Shown piece by piece: positions 8,788-18,398 of a DNA stretch of 64,000 nt. The notes beneath the pieces are model-generated. The model did no database searches. It worked only from the letters and a program-made list of their open reading frames with translations, and was not told where the DNA came from. The translations under genes and the position numbers were made by a program. Numbering within the stretch: the first letter of the stretch is position 1; each line of letters begins with the position of its first letter. Origin of the DNA: Pelistega sp. (GTDB taxonomy: Bacteria; Pseudomonadota; Gammaproteobacteria; Burkholderiales; Burkholderiaceae_B); contig JAUNUI010000016.1 of NCBI GenBank assembly GCA_030538255.1, forward strand, positions 1 through 64,000, given 5' to 3'.

Positions 8788-9480
8788 ATGAGCAACTTTG
8801 ACCAGTTTTCACGTCCTAGTGACTTAAACCAGAGCACACAGCTAGTGCGTAATAAAGTATTACGTAACACCTATATGCTACTTGCCCTCTCACTCATCCC
8901 TACCGTTATCGGTGCGGTACTAGCCATGCAACTCAACCTATTTGTCGGTATGTCGCCATGGGTAAGCATGATTATCTTCTTTGCCGGTGCTTTTGGCCTG
9001 ATGTACTTAATCGAGAAGAATAAGCACAGCAGCATGGGTATTGTCTTCTTACTGGGCTTCACCTTCTTTATGGGCATGATGCTATCGCGCATCCTCACCG
9101 TAGTTTTAAGCATGAGCAATGGTGGCGATATTATCACCATGGCTTTCGGTGGTACAGCGGTGATTTTTGCCGTAATGGCCGGTATTGCCACCACGACTAA
9201 GCGCGACTTCACCTTTATGAATAAGGCCTTGATGATTGGTGTGATTGTGGTGATCTTAGCCGCTATCGCGAATATCTTCTTACAGATGCCTGCACTTACC
9301 CTAACCATTGCCTCACTTGCCGTGATTATCTTCTCACTCTTAATGTTAGTGGATATTCAACGCATTGTGAACGGTGGTGAAACTAACTATATCTCAGCGA
9401 CTTTAGCGCTCTACCTCGACATCTATAATGTCTTTGTGAGCCTATTGCAGATCTTGGGTATTGTTGGTGGTGATGATTAA
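8788..9480 (+). CDS. Bax inhibitor-1/YccA family membrane protein
   Basis: 230 residues from the ATG at 8788, which has GGAG upstream; a longer in-frame reading from 8710 adds 26 residues that do not look like family sequence. About seven transmembrane helices cover residues 30-225, with the family-type ending. YccA/YbhL proteins are inner-membrane proteins, some of which modulate FtsH; the function here is not defined. The last codons are part of a 41-bp tandem repeat that continues beyond the stop codon. Confidence 0.9.
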   Translation: MSNFDQFSRPSDLNQSTQLVRNKVLRNTYMLLALSLIPTVIGAVLAMQLNLFVGMSPWVSMIIFFAGAFGLMYLIEKNKHSSMGIVFLLGFTFFMGMMLSRILTVVLSMSNGGDIITMAFGGTAVIFAVMAGIATTTKRDFTFMNKALMIGVIVVILAAIANIFLQMPALTLTIASLAVIIFSLLMLVDIQRIVNGGETNYISATLALYLDIYNVFVSLLQILGIVGGDD

Positions 9481-9575
9481 TTAGACTACTAAGCTTGGGT
9501 ATTGTTGGTAGTGATGATTAATCAGACAACTAAGCTTGGATATTGTTGGTAGTGATGATTAATTAGACCACTAAG
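9453..9575. repeat. Three tandem 41-bp repeats at the 3' end of the YccA gene
   Basis: Copies start at 9453, 9494 and 9535. Each contains CTTGG(G/A)TATTGTTGGT and TGATGATTAAT. The first copy encodes the C-terminal LGIVGGDD and the stop codon; the other two are non-coding duplicates that differ by a few substitutions. The array looks like slippage duplication of a gene end. Confidence 0.9.
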
Positions 9576-9657
9576 GTGAATTAGGTCTAGTGAGTGAGGC
9601 ATTTGCACACGCGTACAACGCACCTAGCCACAGCCCCAAGCAAAACCAGAAAATAGT

Positions 9658-9700
9658 AAAGCCGTCAGCCCAGCCTTGAAACTGAACTGACGGCTTTTTT
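9658..9700 (+). terminator. Rho-independent terminator downstream of the YccA gene
   Basis: AAAGCCGTCAG and CTGACGGCTTT form a long stem, and the plus strand continues into six T. It lies about 180 bp beyond the YccA stop codon, after the 41-bp repeats. The rest of 9481-9892 holds no gene I can support. Confidence 0.85.
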
Positions 9701-9892
9701 GTGGGTGGCTAATAATCCAGCGCTACTTTTTGCTAGTAAGCATTCTACAAGGACTTATGCTATTTAAGCTCGTGGGATAGCGCTAACTTAGCACTAAATC
9801 TTATAAGCACTCGCCGAGTAATTAACTCATTCCTTACTATCAGTGCATACATTGATCACGAAGAGCATCATTAGCTTAAAGTGGAGCCTTAC

Positions 9893-11548
9893 TTAAAAAC
9901 CGCCTGTCACCTCTTTATCAATCGGATACTCAACCGTATAAGTTTGTGTAAAAGTTTGCTTATCTTGTGGCTTTAAACTCAACACCTGTTGATAGCGGCC
10001 AAACTTATCCAATTTCACGTCCTTAGGATCGAACACGCTGACTTTAATATCTTTATGCTGAGATTGTGGAATCACGCCATACACGGTCAAAGAAATCGCA
10101 TCTGGACCTTGATTAGCGAGTGTATAGCTTTGCTCTGTGCGGACCACCTTAGATTTATTGATTAAACCACTATTCTCTTCAAAACGCTTCATAGGCTCTG
10201 CTTTCGCCAGAATTCGCTGATCTTCACCTAACATTTGCTTAAAGCTCTGACCTGGCAAGAGCATAGGCAACTCACCTGAACCCACTAACTTACCATCGCT
10301 AAAGCTCAATAAGCTGCCAGGCAGTAAGGGGTAAGCTAAGGTGTTCTTACCTTCAACGGTCATCAGGACTTTATCCGCCCAGAAACCTGGATAATACGCA
10401 TACTCAGGCTTAACCGTCTGCTCTGAGCTGGAAATATGCACTGTCTGCTGCTGTGGTCCTGACGGAATCGTGACTTTCGAGGCAATGGTGAAGGTACTGG
10501 CTAGCGCATCAGCTTGAATTTGTGCTTGCGGCCGGCTCGCGGCTTTCGACTGAACAGATGCATCAGAAGCCATTTCAGCCACGGCAGGCTCTGCATTTAT
10601 CGCCATGGGTGCAGGTGCCATGGCAGAACGTTCACGTGTCATCGTAGGCCGCTCGGGACGAAAGCGAATATACTGCGGGTTGAGCTCGGGTACAAGCCCA
10701 ACTTGCATAGGACGACCAGTAGAGAATGCTATCGTAATATCCTGCCAATCCTCAGCGGTATGCTGGCTTAGCTGTGCCGCATAATCTAGGGCTAATGCGT
10801 GAGTTTTACTATCGTATTGCAATTGATAGCTCGGCACCCAAGAGGCCGCCCAGCTATAGTAGCCTAAGTCTAAGGTCTGTTGCCCCGCCTTATCCACTTG
10901 CACAGTGACACGATAAGCGTAGCTCTGTTGACCTTGCTGTGCAAGGTAAGCATCATAATCGTCTTTCAATTCAGCTAATTTTTCATCAGCTATTTTCATG
11001 CGTTGGCTAAGATCACGACGCTCTTTATGCAACTGCGCATAACTGGTTCGCGAATAGCTCTGCATCTGTTCAATCTCTTGCATCGTTAAGGGCTGATTCG
11101 CTGTGGCCAGACCTTCACGCATACTTCTCAACAATTCAAGTTGGTGATCAATGACATCCAACTCGTCTCTCAGCTCAACTATACGTACCTCCTGCGCATC
11201 AAGCGCTTTCTGTAAGGCACTTAAACGCTGATTGGGATAACGTTGATTATCCTGCGACTCTACCCCTTGATTCAAGATTTGCATACTCGCACTACCCTTG
11301 GCCTCAAAACTTGCACTTTGCATATTGCTTTGTGAGGAAAGATTGCGAAAGTACAACTCATGCGTACCGACAGGTAAATCAATCTGAGCTTGACGCTGAA
11401 TCCACGCTTGATCAGGATAGACCATGACTTGCGTGACACGAGAGTCAATATCAAAACTCGCCGCTAGCGCCGATACTGGGACTAAAGCTAAGCTAATAAA
11501 GCCTAAGCGCGCGCAGAGTACGGATGCGGCAATTGGAATGTATTTCAT
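9893..11548 (-). CDS. Secreted DUF4139 (mucoidy-inhibitor A-like) protein
   Basis: 551 residues from the ATG at 11548, which has AAAGGA 8 bases upstream; an upstream ATG at 11575 would add nine residues. A signal peptide ends near SALAA. The N-terminal domain (VTQVMVYPDQAWIQRQAQIDLPVG) is of the DUF4140 type, followed by a coiled-coil region and a C-terminal DUF4139 beta domain (LALDYAAQLSQHTAEDWQDI, and later IKVSVFDP). Biochemical function is unknown; the family name comes from a fungal mucoidy phenotype. It stands in the place after recO where many relatives have pdxJ, which is not seen here. Three 14-bp repeats lie just upstream of its start. Confidence 0.82.
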   Translation of the reverse strand: MKYIPIAASVLCARLGFISLALVPVSALAASFDIDSRVTQVMVYPDQAWIQRQAQIDLPVGTHELYFRNLSSQSNMQSASFEAKGSASMQILNQGVESQDNQRYPNQRLSALQKALDAQEVRIVELRDELDVIDHQLELLRSMREGLATANQPLTMQEIEQMQSYSRTSYAQLHKERRDLSQRMKIADEKLAELKDDYDAYLAQQGQQSYAYRVTVQVDKAGQQTLDLGYYSWAASWVPSYQLQYDSKTHALALDYAAQLSQHTAEDWQDITIAFSTGRPMQVGLVPELNPQYIRFRPERPTMTRERSAMAPAPMAINAEPAVAEMASDASVQSKAASRPQAQIQADALASTFTIASKVTIPSGPQQQTVHISSSEQTVKPEYAYYPGFWADKVLMTVEGKNTLAYPLLPGSLLSFSDGKLVGSGELPMLLPGQSFKQMLGEDQRILAKAEPMKRFEENSGLINKSKVVRTEQSYTLANQGPDAISLTVYGVIPQSQHKDIKVSVFDPKDVKLDKFGRYQQVLSLKPQDKQTFTQTYTVEYPIDKEVTGGF

Positions 11549-11573
11549 AATGCGTCCTTTGAGAAGTTTATGC

Positions 11574-11615
11574 ACTTGAGCTTGTGTACTTGAGCTTGTG
11601 TACTTAAGCTTATGC
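11574..11615. repeat. Three 14-bp tandem repeats upstream of the DUF4139 gene
   Basis: Two identical copies of ACTTGAGCTTGTGT (11574-11587 and 11588-11601) and a diverged third copy (11602-11615). They lie about 26 bp upstream of the proposed start of the DUF4139 gene, so they are within its leader or promoter region. Confidence 0.8.
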
Positions 11616-11666
11616 TTACTACTATAGACTGCCTTATGACGATAAAGTTCCCGGGCAGTACGCTAC

Positions 11667-12254
11667 TTACATCTGCCGCAATGACTGCACCACTTTCCGT
11701 GTACTTAACTCGCGTTGCTCTAATAGTTCATCTAAGCGCTCGCGCAGCATCTTACGTAACGTTACTTCTTGGCTAAGGTCATTGAAATCTGGTTGTTCTT
11801 GGTCAAAGCCATAACCAATTTCTTTTAATAAGAACCACTCGAAGCGACGCAATACAGCACGCTCATCCATGTCTTGAGTCAGCAGACGCAAGGCGAGATG
11901 GTATTCATCATAAAGATAAGGGTGAGGATCTTCTTTGGCGAGACAGCGTAGTAAGAGCTCGTTCATATACCAGGCTGACATCATGTAGCGCGGCGCTAAG
12001 GTAATTAAGCCTGCAAGCTCAGCACGGGTAATGGTCTTCACCTCAGCTTGGCCTGACCAAGAGATTTGTAAGGGTTGAAAGTGTGAAAGAATTGGTCGCA
12101 TCACTGAATAAGGACGCTTAGCTCCCTTAGCAATACCTGCGATCAAACCATGGTCTCGTGTCAATAAAGTGGCAATGACTGAAGTCTCACTCCAAGCCGT
12201 CGCTTGCAAGAGGAAAGCATCCGCCTCATGGACTCGATGAATACGTTTGCTCAT
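11667..12254 (-). CDS. recO: RecO, recombination mediator (short form)
   Basis: 195 residues. The N-terminal OB-fold is clear (EADAFLLQATAWSETSVIAT, then HGLIAGIAKGAKR), and the helical part WYMNELLLRCLAKEDPHPYLYD is typical. E. coli RecO is 242 residues; here the part between RFEWFLLKEIGYGF and the final helices is very short and lacks the Cys-rich zinc region found in some homologues. The gene has a proper start and stop, so it looks like a compact variant and not a frameshift. It lies 144 bp after era, as in other Burkholderiales. RecO loads RecA on gapped DNA with RecR. Confidence 0.88.
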   Translation of the reverse strand: MSKRIHRVHEADAFLLQATAWSETSVIATLLTRDHGLIAGIAKGAKRPYSVMRPILSHFQPLQISWSGQAEVKTITRAELAGLITLAPRYMMSAWYMNELLLRCLAKEDPHPYLYDEYHLALRLLTQDMDERAVLRRFEWFLLKEIGYGFDQEQPDFNDLSQEVTLRKMLRERLDELLEQRELSTRKVVQSLRQM

Positions 12255-12398
12255 ATTCTAATTGACTCGTCGCTTAGTGGTCTTAGTGAGCACACCCTAT
12301 TACTCCGTAGATACCTATCATCAGTGATGAAGCTTAGCTTACTCTCAACAATGCAAGCATCCAAATCCATCACACCTAAGTACACCCAATAAGACGAC

Positions 12399-13292
12399 TT
12401 ACTCATACCCCAAGTCACGTAGCGCGCTTTCTTTCTCGGACCAGCCTTTGCGTACTTTAATATAGACTTCAAGAAAGACTGGTTTATCCAATAACTCACG
12501 AATATCTTGACGGGCTTCAGTCGCAATGCGTTTCATATGCATACCCTTGGCACCTAGTAAAATAGGCTTATGGCTTTCGCGCTCAACGACGACGCAAGCA
12601 TGGATATGGGCGCCATTTTCGTCCTCTTCCCATTTCTCAATTTGTACTGTACTTGAATACGGTAATTCATCACCCACTAGGCGGAAGATTTTCTCACGAA
12701 TCAGTTCAGCGGCGATAAAGCGGACCGAGCGGTCGGTCATCGCATCTTCTTCGAACATCGGCTCACCTTCAGGTAAGCGAGTAGCAATCTCATCAAGTAA
12801 GGTGTCAAGTTGAATTTTCTTGACCGCGCTTAGTGGCACGACTGCATCATAATTAAATTTGCTTAGGATTTTGCTGGTAAAGGCAAACATCTCGTTCTTG
12901 TCTTTGAGTAAGTCAACCTTACTAATCACAAGAATGCATTTCTTATTATCGGGTAGGAGAGGCACGATATTCTCATCCCCTTCACTCCATTTGCCTGCTT
13001 CAACCACATGTAGAACCACGTCCACATCGGCTAATGCTTGGGTCACGACACGATTCATCATGCGATTCATCGCCCCGCCATGACGTGTCTGAAAGCCTGG
13101 CGTATCCACAAAGACAAACTGTTCTTGCTCGCGTGTGAGAACGCCATGAATACGATGACGTGTAGTCTGAGCTTTGCGCGAAACAATCGATACTTTACCG
13201 CCAATCAAGGCATTGCTCAGTGTTGACTTACCCACATTAGGGCGTCCAACAATCGCCACAAAACCTGTTTTAAAGTGTTCTTTAGTCGTCAT
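12399..13292 (-). CDS. era: GTPase Era
   Basis: 297 residues. The G1 motif GRPNVGKST at 16-24, DTPG and the SKVD specificity motif define the GTPase domain; the C-terminal KH domain contains the family motif LLGAKGMHMKRI. Era binds the 3' end of 16S rRNA and assists assembly of the 30S subunit. It follows rnc by about 60 bp on the same strand; rnc-era-recO is a classic operon order. Confidence 0.97.
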   Translation of the reverse strand: MTTKEHFKTGFVAIVGRPNVGKSTLSNALIGGKVSIVSRKAQTTRHRIHGVLTREQEQFVFVDTPGFQTRHGGAMNRMMNRVVTQALADVDVVLHVVEAGKWSEGDENIVPLLPDNKKCILVISKVDLLKDKNEMFAFTSKILSKFNYDAVVPLSAVKKIQLDTLLDEIATRLPEGEPMFEEDAMTDRSVRFIAAELIREKIFRLVGDELPYSSTVQIEKWEEDENGAHIHACVVVERESHKPILLGAKGMHMKRIATEARQDIRELLDKPVFLEVYIKVRKGWSEKESALRDLGYE

Positions 13293-13352
13293 CTCTATCT
13301 CACTTCGCCACTACAAAGCACATTTCGTATCGCCGTTGTCAGCGCCATATTA

Positions 13353-14114
13353 TTAGTCGTCATTTCTATCTTGCTCCACAGCCACAGGTAGGGTTAATTG
13401 CATCACGGTGCGCTTAGGTTTAGCACCGCCTTTTTTATTGGGCAAGACTTGCTTAAGTTGTTCAATCACTAATTTCGCCGCGCTTTGTTCCGCATTACGA
13501 CGACTATTGCCAGTAGCTGATGCGGCAATTGATAAATCGGCAACACTGCATTCAACCTCGAACTGCTGATCATGCGCTGCGCCGGTAGTCGCCGTCACCG
13601 TATATTGCGGTAAGGCCATCTTGCGGGCTTGCAGCATCTCTTGCAATAGGGTCTTAGCGTCTTTACCTAAGGTGGCAAAGTCCACCGATTCCAATAAGGG
13701 CGCATACAAGCCTTCAATCACCGCTTGTGCTTGCTCTACACCTTGGTCAAGGTAAATCGCCCCGAAAATTGCCTCCATGGCATCGGCAAGAATGGAGGGA
13801 CGGCGAAAGCCACCGCTCTTAAGCTCACCCTCACCCAATAACAACACATCAGAGAGTTGAAATTGATTGGCCAAATCAGCTAAGGTGGATTGATTCACTA
13901 AGCTTGAACGAATGCGCGATAAATCACCTTCATCTTGCTGGCTCAGGCGCTTGAATAAAAGCGCTGCCACCGAGAAGTTTAAAATTGAATCACCTAAAAA
14001 TTCTAAGCGCTCGTTATGCTGAGAGCTGTAACTGCGATGCGTTAAAGCACGCACCAGTAAATTTTCCTGGCGAAACTCATAGTTCAGACGTTGCTGTAGT
14101 TTCTTTAACTTCAT
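13353..14114 (-). CDS. rnc: Ribonuclease III
   Basis: 253 residues. The RNase III signature [12 protein letters not shown] (34-45) and the second acidic motif [15 protein letters not shown] carry the metal-binding residues; a double-stranded RNA-binding domain follows at about 155-225, with a basic tail. The enzyme cuts double-stranded RNA, including rRNA precursors. The start ATG shares one base with the lepB stop codon (TAATG), so the two genes are probably translationally coupled. Confidence 0.97.
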   Translation of the reverse strand: MKLKKLQQRLNYEFRQENLLVRALTHRSYSSQHNERLEFLGDSILNFSVAALLFKRLSQQDEGDLSRIRSSLVNQSTLADLANQFQLSDVLLLGEGELKSGGFRRPSILADAMEAIFGAIYLDQGVEQAQAVIEGLYAPLLESVDFATLGKDAKTLLQEMLQARKMALPQYTVTATTGAAHDQQFEVECSVADLSIAASATGNSRRNAEQSAAKLVIEQLKQVLPNKKGGAKPKRTVMQLTLPVAVEQDRNDD

Positions 14115-14935
14115 TATTTGAAAGAACCTATACGGCTAAATTCACCAAAATTCATCCAGATAAAAAAGGCTTTACCAACAATATACTTATCAGGTACAAA
14201 GCCCCAGTAACGACTATCTTGACTGCTGTCGCGATTATCACCCACCATAAAGTAATGTCCTTCAGGTACTTTACACTCTACCGTGGTTTCTGCATAGCTA
14301 CAATTGTCCAAATGCGGGAAATTAATCATCGGACGGAAAATAGATTGGTGCGGCAAGAGTAATAAATCATGCTCAACACCATTGATATTCTCCGTATAAC
14401 GCATTGGATTACCAGCTTGCTGCGATGGCTTAACGAAAGGTCCTACATCTTTCATCGGTACTAACTCGCCATTCACAATCAGGCGCTTATTCTCGTAGCG
14501 AATGGTATCGCCAGGCACGCCAACAACACGCTTAATATAGTCAATGCTAGGATCCACAGGGTAACGAAACACCACCACATCACCGCGCTCTGGATCACCG
14601 AGTGGGATGACCTTCTGATCAATCACGGGTAAGCGAATACCATAGCTAAACTTATTCACTAAAATCATATCGCCACTCTCAAGAGTTGGCAACATAGAGC
14701 CTGATGGAATGCGAAATGGCTCCACGATAAAAGAGCGCACCACAAAAACCACTAAGATAATGGGGAAAAAACTAATCGCATATTCAACAATCTTGGAGCG
14801 ATGGGTATCGGCCTCTTGTGCACCATACTGAGCAATACGACGTGGCTTTAAGACCCACTTATCAAGCAGCTTGATGGTCCAGGTAACAATTAAGAGAATC
14901 AGAAAAATTAGGGCGAAATTCATTAGGTATCTCAC
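14114..14935 (-). CDS. lepB: Signal peptidase I
   Basis: 273 residues. Two N-terminal membrane segments (about 5-22 and 52-70) are followed by the catalytic Ser80 in [10 protein letters not shown] and the general base Lys135 in [11 protein letters not shown], and by the late motif [13 protein letters not shown]. It cleaves signal peptides of exported proteins at the outer face of the inner membrane. It lies 3 bp after lepA, as in E. coli and Burkholderiales. Confidence 0.97.
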   Translation of the reverse strand: MRYLMNFALIFLILLIVTWTIKLLDKWVLKPRRIAQYGAQEADTHRSKIVEYAISFFPIILVVFVVRSFIVEPFRIPSGSMLPTLESGDMILVNKFSYGIRLPVIDQKVIPLGDPERGDVVVFRYPVDPSIDYIKRVVGVPGDTIRYENKRLIVNGELVPMKDVGPFVKPSQQAGNPMRYTENINGVEHDLLLLPHQSIFRPMINFPHLDNCSYAETTVECKVPEGHYFMVGDNRDSSQDSRYWGFVPDKYIVGKAFFIWMNFGEFSRIGSFK

Positions 14936-14938
14936 GGA

Positions 14939-16732
14939 TTATTTATCGTCAACTTGTAAAATCGCCAAGAAGGCTTCTTGCGGAATTTCCACACTACCCA
15001 CTTGCTTCATGCGCTTTTTACCCGCTTTTTGCTTTTCTAACAACTTCTTCTTACGCGTAATATCGCCACCGTAACACTTAGCCAAGACGTTCTTACGTAA
15101 GGCTTTGACGTTTTCACGAGCAATAATTTCAGCGCCGATTGCCGCTTGCACCGCCACATCATACATCTGACGAGGAATGAGGCCACGCATCTTCGAAACC
15201 ACTTCGCGACCACGATAACGCGCCACCGAACGGTGTACAATCATGGATAAGGCATCGACCTTGTCGCCGTTAATCAAGAGATCCACACGCACCACATCGG
15301 CACTACGGTATTCTAAGAACTCATAATCCATTGAAGCGTAGCCACGAGAAACTGATTTCAGCTTATCAAAGAAATCAAGCACCACTTCCGCCAAAGGCAA
15401 CTCATATTGTAAGTGCACCTGACGACCATGGTAGGTCATATTCTTCTGGATGCCACGCTTATTATTACAGAGCGTCATCACTGGACCGACATACTCTTGC
15501 GGCATGAATAAAGTCATATTCACAATCGGTTCACGGATATCATTAATTTGACCAACCTCAGGCATACGTGCTGGGCTGTCAATCATGACCACTTCGCCAT
15601 CATTGGTCTCAACCTCATACACTACCGATGGCGCGGTAGTGATCAGGTCCATATCAAATTCACGTTCTAAGCGTTCTTGCACGATTTCCATATGCAAGAG
15701 ACCCAAGAAGCCGCAACGGAAACCAAAGCCAAGCGCCTGAGATACTTCAGGTTCAAACATTAAGGCCGCATCGTTAAGTTTAAGCTTCTCAAGAGAATCA
15801 CGTAATTGATCGTACTCACTGCTTTCAACAGGATATAAGCCCGCAAATACCTGGGGTTTCACTTCTTTAAAGCCTGGCAATGGCTCTGCAGCAGGTTTAC
15901 CGCTAATGGTAATCGTATCGCCCACCTTAGCGTAAGCCAGATCTTTAATACCTGTAATAATAAATCCTACTTCACCCGCACTCAGTTGCGGACGAGGAGA
16001 TGATTTCGGTGTGAACACACCCACCTGCTCGACCAGATGGGTAAAGCCGGTCGCCATAAACGAAATCTTATCTTTCGGTTTCAGTACGCCGTTCACAATA
16101 CGCACCAACATCACGACACCCACATAGTTATCGAACCAAGAGTCAATGATTAAGGCTTGTAGCGGAGCAACGGGGTCGCCAACAGGTGCTGGAATCTTAT
16201 TGACAATCACTTCAAGGATTTCATCAATCCCAACGCCTGTCTTAGCACTGGCTAACACGGCGTCATGCGCATCAATCCCAATCACGTCTTCAATTTCAGC
16301 GCGTGCGGCTTCAGGTTCAGCGGAGGGTAAGTCCATCTTATTTAAGACAGGAATCACCTCAACTCCCAATTCAATCGCGGTATAACAGTTAGCCACGGTC
16401 TGTGCTTCAACCCCTTGGCTGGCATCAACGACGAGTAAAGCACCTTCACAGGCCGATAGAGAGCGGCTCACCTCATAGGAGAAGTCAACGTGTCCAGGCG
16501 TATCAATAATATTTAAATTATAAACTTTACCATCCTGAGCCTTATACTCTAAGGATGCGGTTTGGGCTTTAATAGTAATACCACGCTCACGTTCAATATC
16601 CATTGAATCGAGAACTTGCTGACTCATCTCACGATCGGCGAGGCCACCTGTACGCTGAATCAAACGATCCGCTAAAGTAGACTTACCGTGGTCAATATGC
16701 GCAATGATTGAGAAGTTACGAATATGCTGCAT
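14939..16732 (-). CDS. lepA: Elongation factor 4 (LepA)
   Basis: 597 residues, the usual length. The translational GTPase motifs are clear: [14 protein letters not shown] near the N-terminus, DTPGHVDF and [10 protein letters not shown]. The C-terminal LepA-specific domain includes [17 protein letters not shown]. The protein acts on ribosomes and influences initiation and elongation under stress. A terminator-like hairpin lies only about 30 bp upstream of its start, so lepA-lepB-rnc-era-recO may have a promoter of their own. Confidence 0.97.
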   Translation of the reverse strand: MQHIRNFSIIAHIDHGKSTLADRLIQRTGGLADREMSQQVLDSMDIERERGITIKAQTASLEYKAQDGKVYNLNIIDTPGHVDFSYEVSRSLSACEGALLVVDASQGVEAQTVANCYTAIELGVEVIPVLNKMDLPSAEPEAARAEIEDVIGIDAHDAVLASAKTGVGIDEILEVIVNKIPAPVGDPVAPLQALIIDSWFDNYVGVVMLVRIVNGVLKPKDKISFMATGFTHLVEQVGVFTPKSSPRPQLSAGEVGFIITGIKDLAYAKVGDTITISGKPAAEPLPGFKEVKPQVFAGLYPVESSEYDQLRDSLEKLKLNDAALMFEPEVSQALGFGFRCGFLGLLHMEIVQERLEREFDMDLITTAPSVVYEVETNDGEVVMIDSPARMPEVGQINDIREPIVNMTLFMPQEYVGPVMTLCNNKRGIQKNMTYHGRQVHLQYELPLAEVVLDFFDKLKSVSRGYASMDYEFLEYRSADVVRVDLLINGDKVDALSMIVHRSVARYRGREVVSKMRGLIPRQMYDVAVQAAIGAEIIARENVKALRKNVLAKCYGGDITRKKKLLEKQKAGKKRMKQVGSVEIPQEAFLAILQVDDK

Positions 16733-16760
16733 TAATAAACAATATAAAAATAGTAAAAGA

Positions 16761-16783
16761 AAAAGGGCGCACTGCGCCCTTTT
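16761..16783 (-). terminator. Terminator between mucD and lepA
   Basis: AAAAGGGCGC and GCGCCCTTTT form a 10-bp stem with a 3-base loop; on the minus strand it continues into T-rich sequence (TTTTTCTTTT). It follows mucD and precedes lepA. Confidence 0.8.
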
Positions 16784-16810
16784 AGCGACAATAGACTAGT
16801 ATTGTAACGT

Positions 16811-16895
16811 TATTTTGTCGGTGTTTCATTGACTTACGGTGTAAAATCCACCGCAAGTCAATGACGGCTTAATGACAAGCCTATTTTGTCGGTGT
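16811..16895. repeat. Duplicated mucD 3' end flanking a long inverted repeat
   Basis: TATTTTGTCGGTGT occurs at 16811-16824 and again at 16882-16895; the second copy is the coding end of mucD. Between them lies an inverted repeat with 15-base arms (16827-16841 and 16849-16863, one mismatch, 7-base loop). The arrangement suggests a small duplication, or insertion of a short palindromic element, at the gene end. Confidence 0.75.
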
Positions 16896-18380
16896 CACCG
16901 TTACCCACTGACTTAAATTCGCACGGCGGACAAGAAGTGCAGCTGCTTTGTCTTTTGGCAAGTTTTTCACCAACTCTAAGTATTGAGCAACAGAGTGAAT
17001 TTCTTGATTATTAATCGTCAAAATGACATCGTCTTTCTGCAAACCAGCCTGCTCTGCTACCCCACCCACTTGGGTCACCAGTACACCACCCTTGATACGT
17101 AACTCAGTCTGTTTCGCCACAGGCAATGCACTAACGGTTAAGCCAAGACGGTCTTCAGCAGTCACAGTAGGCTCTGCGCTTGGCTGAGTTTGCACTTCAC
17201 CGGGCTCACTCGGCATGGCTTCAGGTGTAATCTTCAAGGATTCTACCTTGCCACGACGCCAGACTTCGATATCTGCGCTAACGCCAGGCTTAGTTTGACC
17301 GACCAAGCGTGGTAGATCGCTCCACTTCTTAATTTTCTCGCCATTAAAGCTGGTAATCACGTCACCCGAGGCGATACCGGCTTTTTCCGCGGGACTATTC
17401 TGCTCGACATTGCTGACCAAAGCACCCGAGGTGTCGCTGAGACCTAGCGCATCCGCCACTTCTTTCTGGACTTCACCAATCATCACACCAATACGGCCGC
17501 GTTGCACCGTACCAGTCTCTTTTAATTGCTCAACCACTTTCAGCGCTTCATTGATTGGGATAGAGAAAGAAATACCCATATAACCGCCGCTACGGGTGTA
17601 AATCTGGGTATTGACGCCCACTACACGGCCCTGTAGATCAATTAATGGACCTCCTGAGTTACCTGGGTTAATCGCCACGTCTGTCTGTACAAAGGGTAAA
17701 TAATCACCCGTATCGCGGTTAATCGCACTCACAATACCAGCAGTTACGGTGGACTCTAAATCGTAGGGGGAGCCAATCGCTAACACCCATTGGCCTTTTT
17801 TCAAGCCATCTGAGTTACCCATATTCAAGGGTTGTAAGTCTTTCGCCTCAATTTTCAATAAGGCTAAATCAGTACGCTTATCCGAGCCCACCAAGGTCGC
17901 GGTATATTCCTTGCCATTGGTCAAGGTCACAAGAATTTTCGAGGAACCATCAACCACGTGTTGATTGGTAATGATGTAACCATCGGCTGAAATCACAAAG
18001 CCTGAGCCAATACCACTTGGTACATCACGTTGTGGCCTGTCTTGGCGTGGTGTATTACGACGTGGCGATGGTGGGGCAAAGTCAGGTCCGAAGAAAAAGC
18101 GGAAGAACTCATCTGGATCATCGCCGCCAAAATCAAAGCCACCGCTACCACGACGTCGCTCTGGTGCCATGGTACGAATATTCACCACACCATTCTCAGT
18201 CTCTTTCACAATCGAGGTAAAGTCCGGTAGACCAAAGACTAAGGGAGCTAGGGCCTGCTCAACCGGTAGTGGCAGCGGCGATGGTGTTGGGGTCTGCGCG
18301 AATGCAGCAGTACTTAATGCAGTAGAGCCTAAGGCAATACTGACACCTAATGCAATTTGAGTAAGTTTTTTTGTAAACAT
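16881..18380 (-). CDS. mucD: MucD/DegP-type periplasmic serine protease
   Basis: 499 residues from the ATG at 18380, which has AGGAAG about 7 bases upstream; an ATG at 18386 sits too close to it. A signal peptide ends near TAAFA. The trypsin-like triad is His141 (ITNQHVVDG), Asp171 (RTDLALLKI) and Ser242 (NPGNSGGPL), followed by two PDZ domains. Residues about 75-120 form a Gly/Arg/Pro-rich linker loop before the protease core. This HtrA family degrades or refolds damaged envelope proteins. Its position directly after rseB in the sigma-E operon is as in Pseudomonas (mucD) and Bordetella. Confidence 0.95.
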   Translation of the reverse strand: MFTKKLTQIALGVSIALGSTALSTAAFAQTPTPSPLPLPVEQALAPLVFGLPDFTSIVKETENGVVNIRTMAPERRRGSGGFDFGGDDPDEFFRFFFGPDFAPPSPRRNTPRQDRPQRDVPSGIGSGFVISADGYIITNQHVVDGSSKILVTLTNGKEYTATLVGSDKRTDLALLKIEAKDLQPLNMGNSDGLKKGQWVLAIGSPYDLESTVTAGIVSAINRDTGDYLPFVQTDVAINPGNSGGPLIDLQGRVVGVNTQIYTRSGGYMGISFSIPINEALKVVEQLKETGTVQRGRIGVMIGEVQKEVADALGLSDTSGALVSNVEQNSPAEKAGIASGDVITSFNGEKIKKWSDLPRLVGQTKPGVSADIEVWRRGKVESLKITPEAMPSEPGEVQTQPSAEPTVTAEDRLGLTVSALPVAKQTELRIKGGVLVTQVGGVAEQAGLQKDDVILTINNQEIHSVAQYLELVKNLPKDKAAALLVRRANLSQWVTVTPTK

Positions 18381-18398
18381 GAACATACTTCCTAAATT

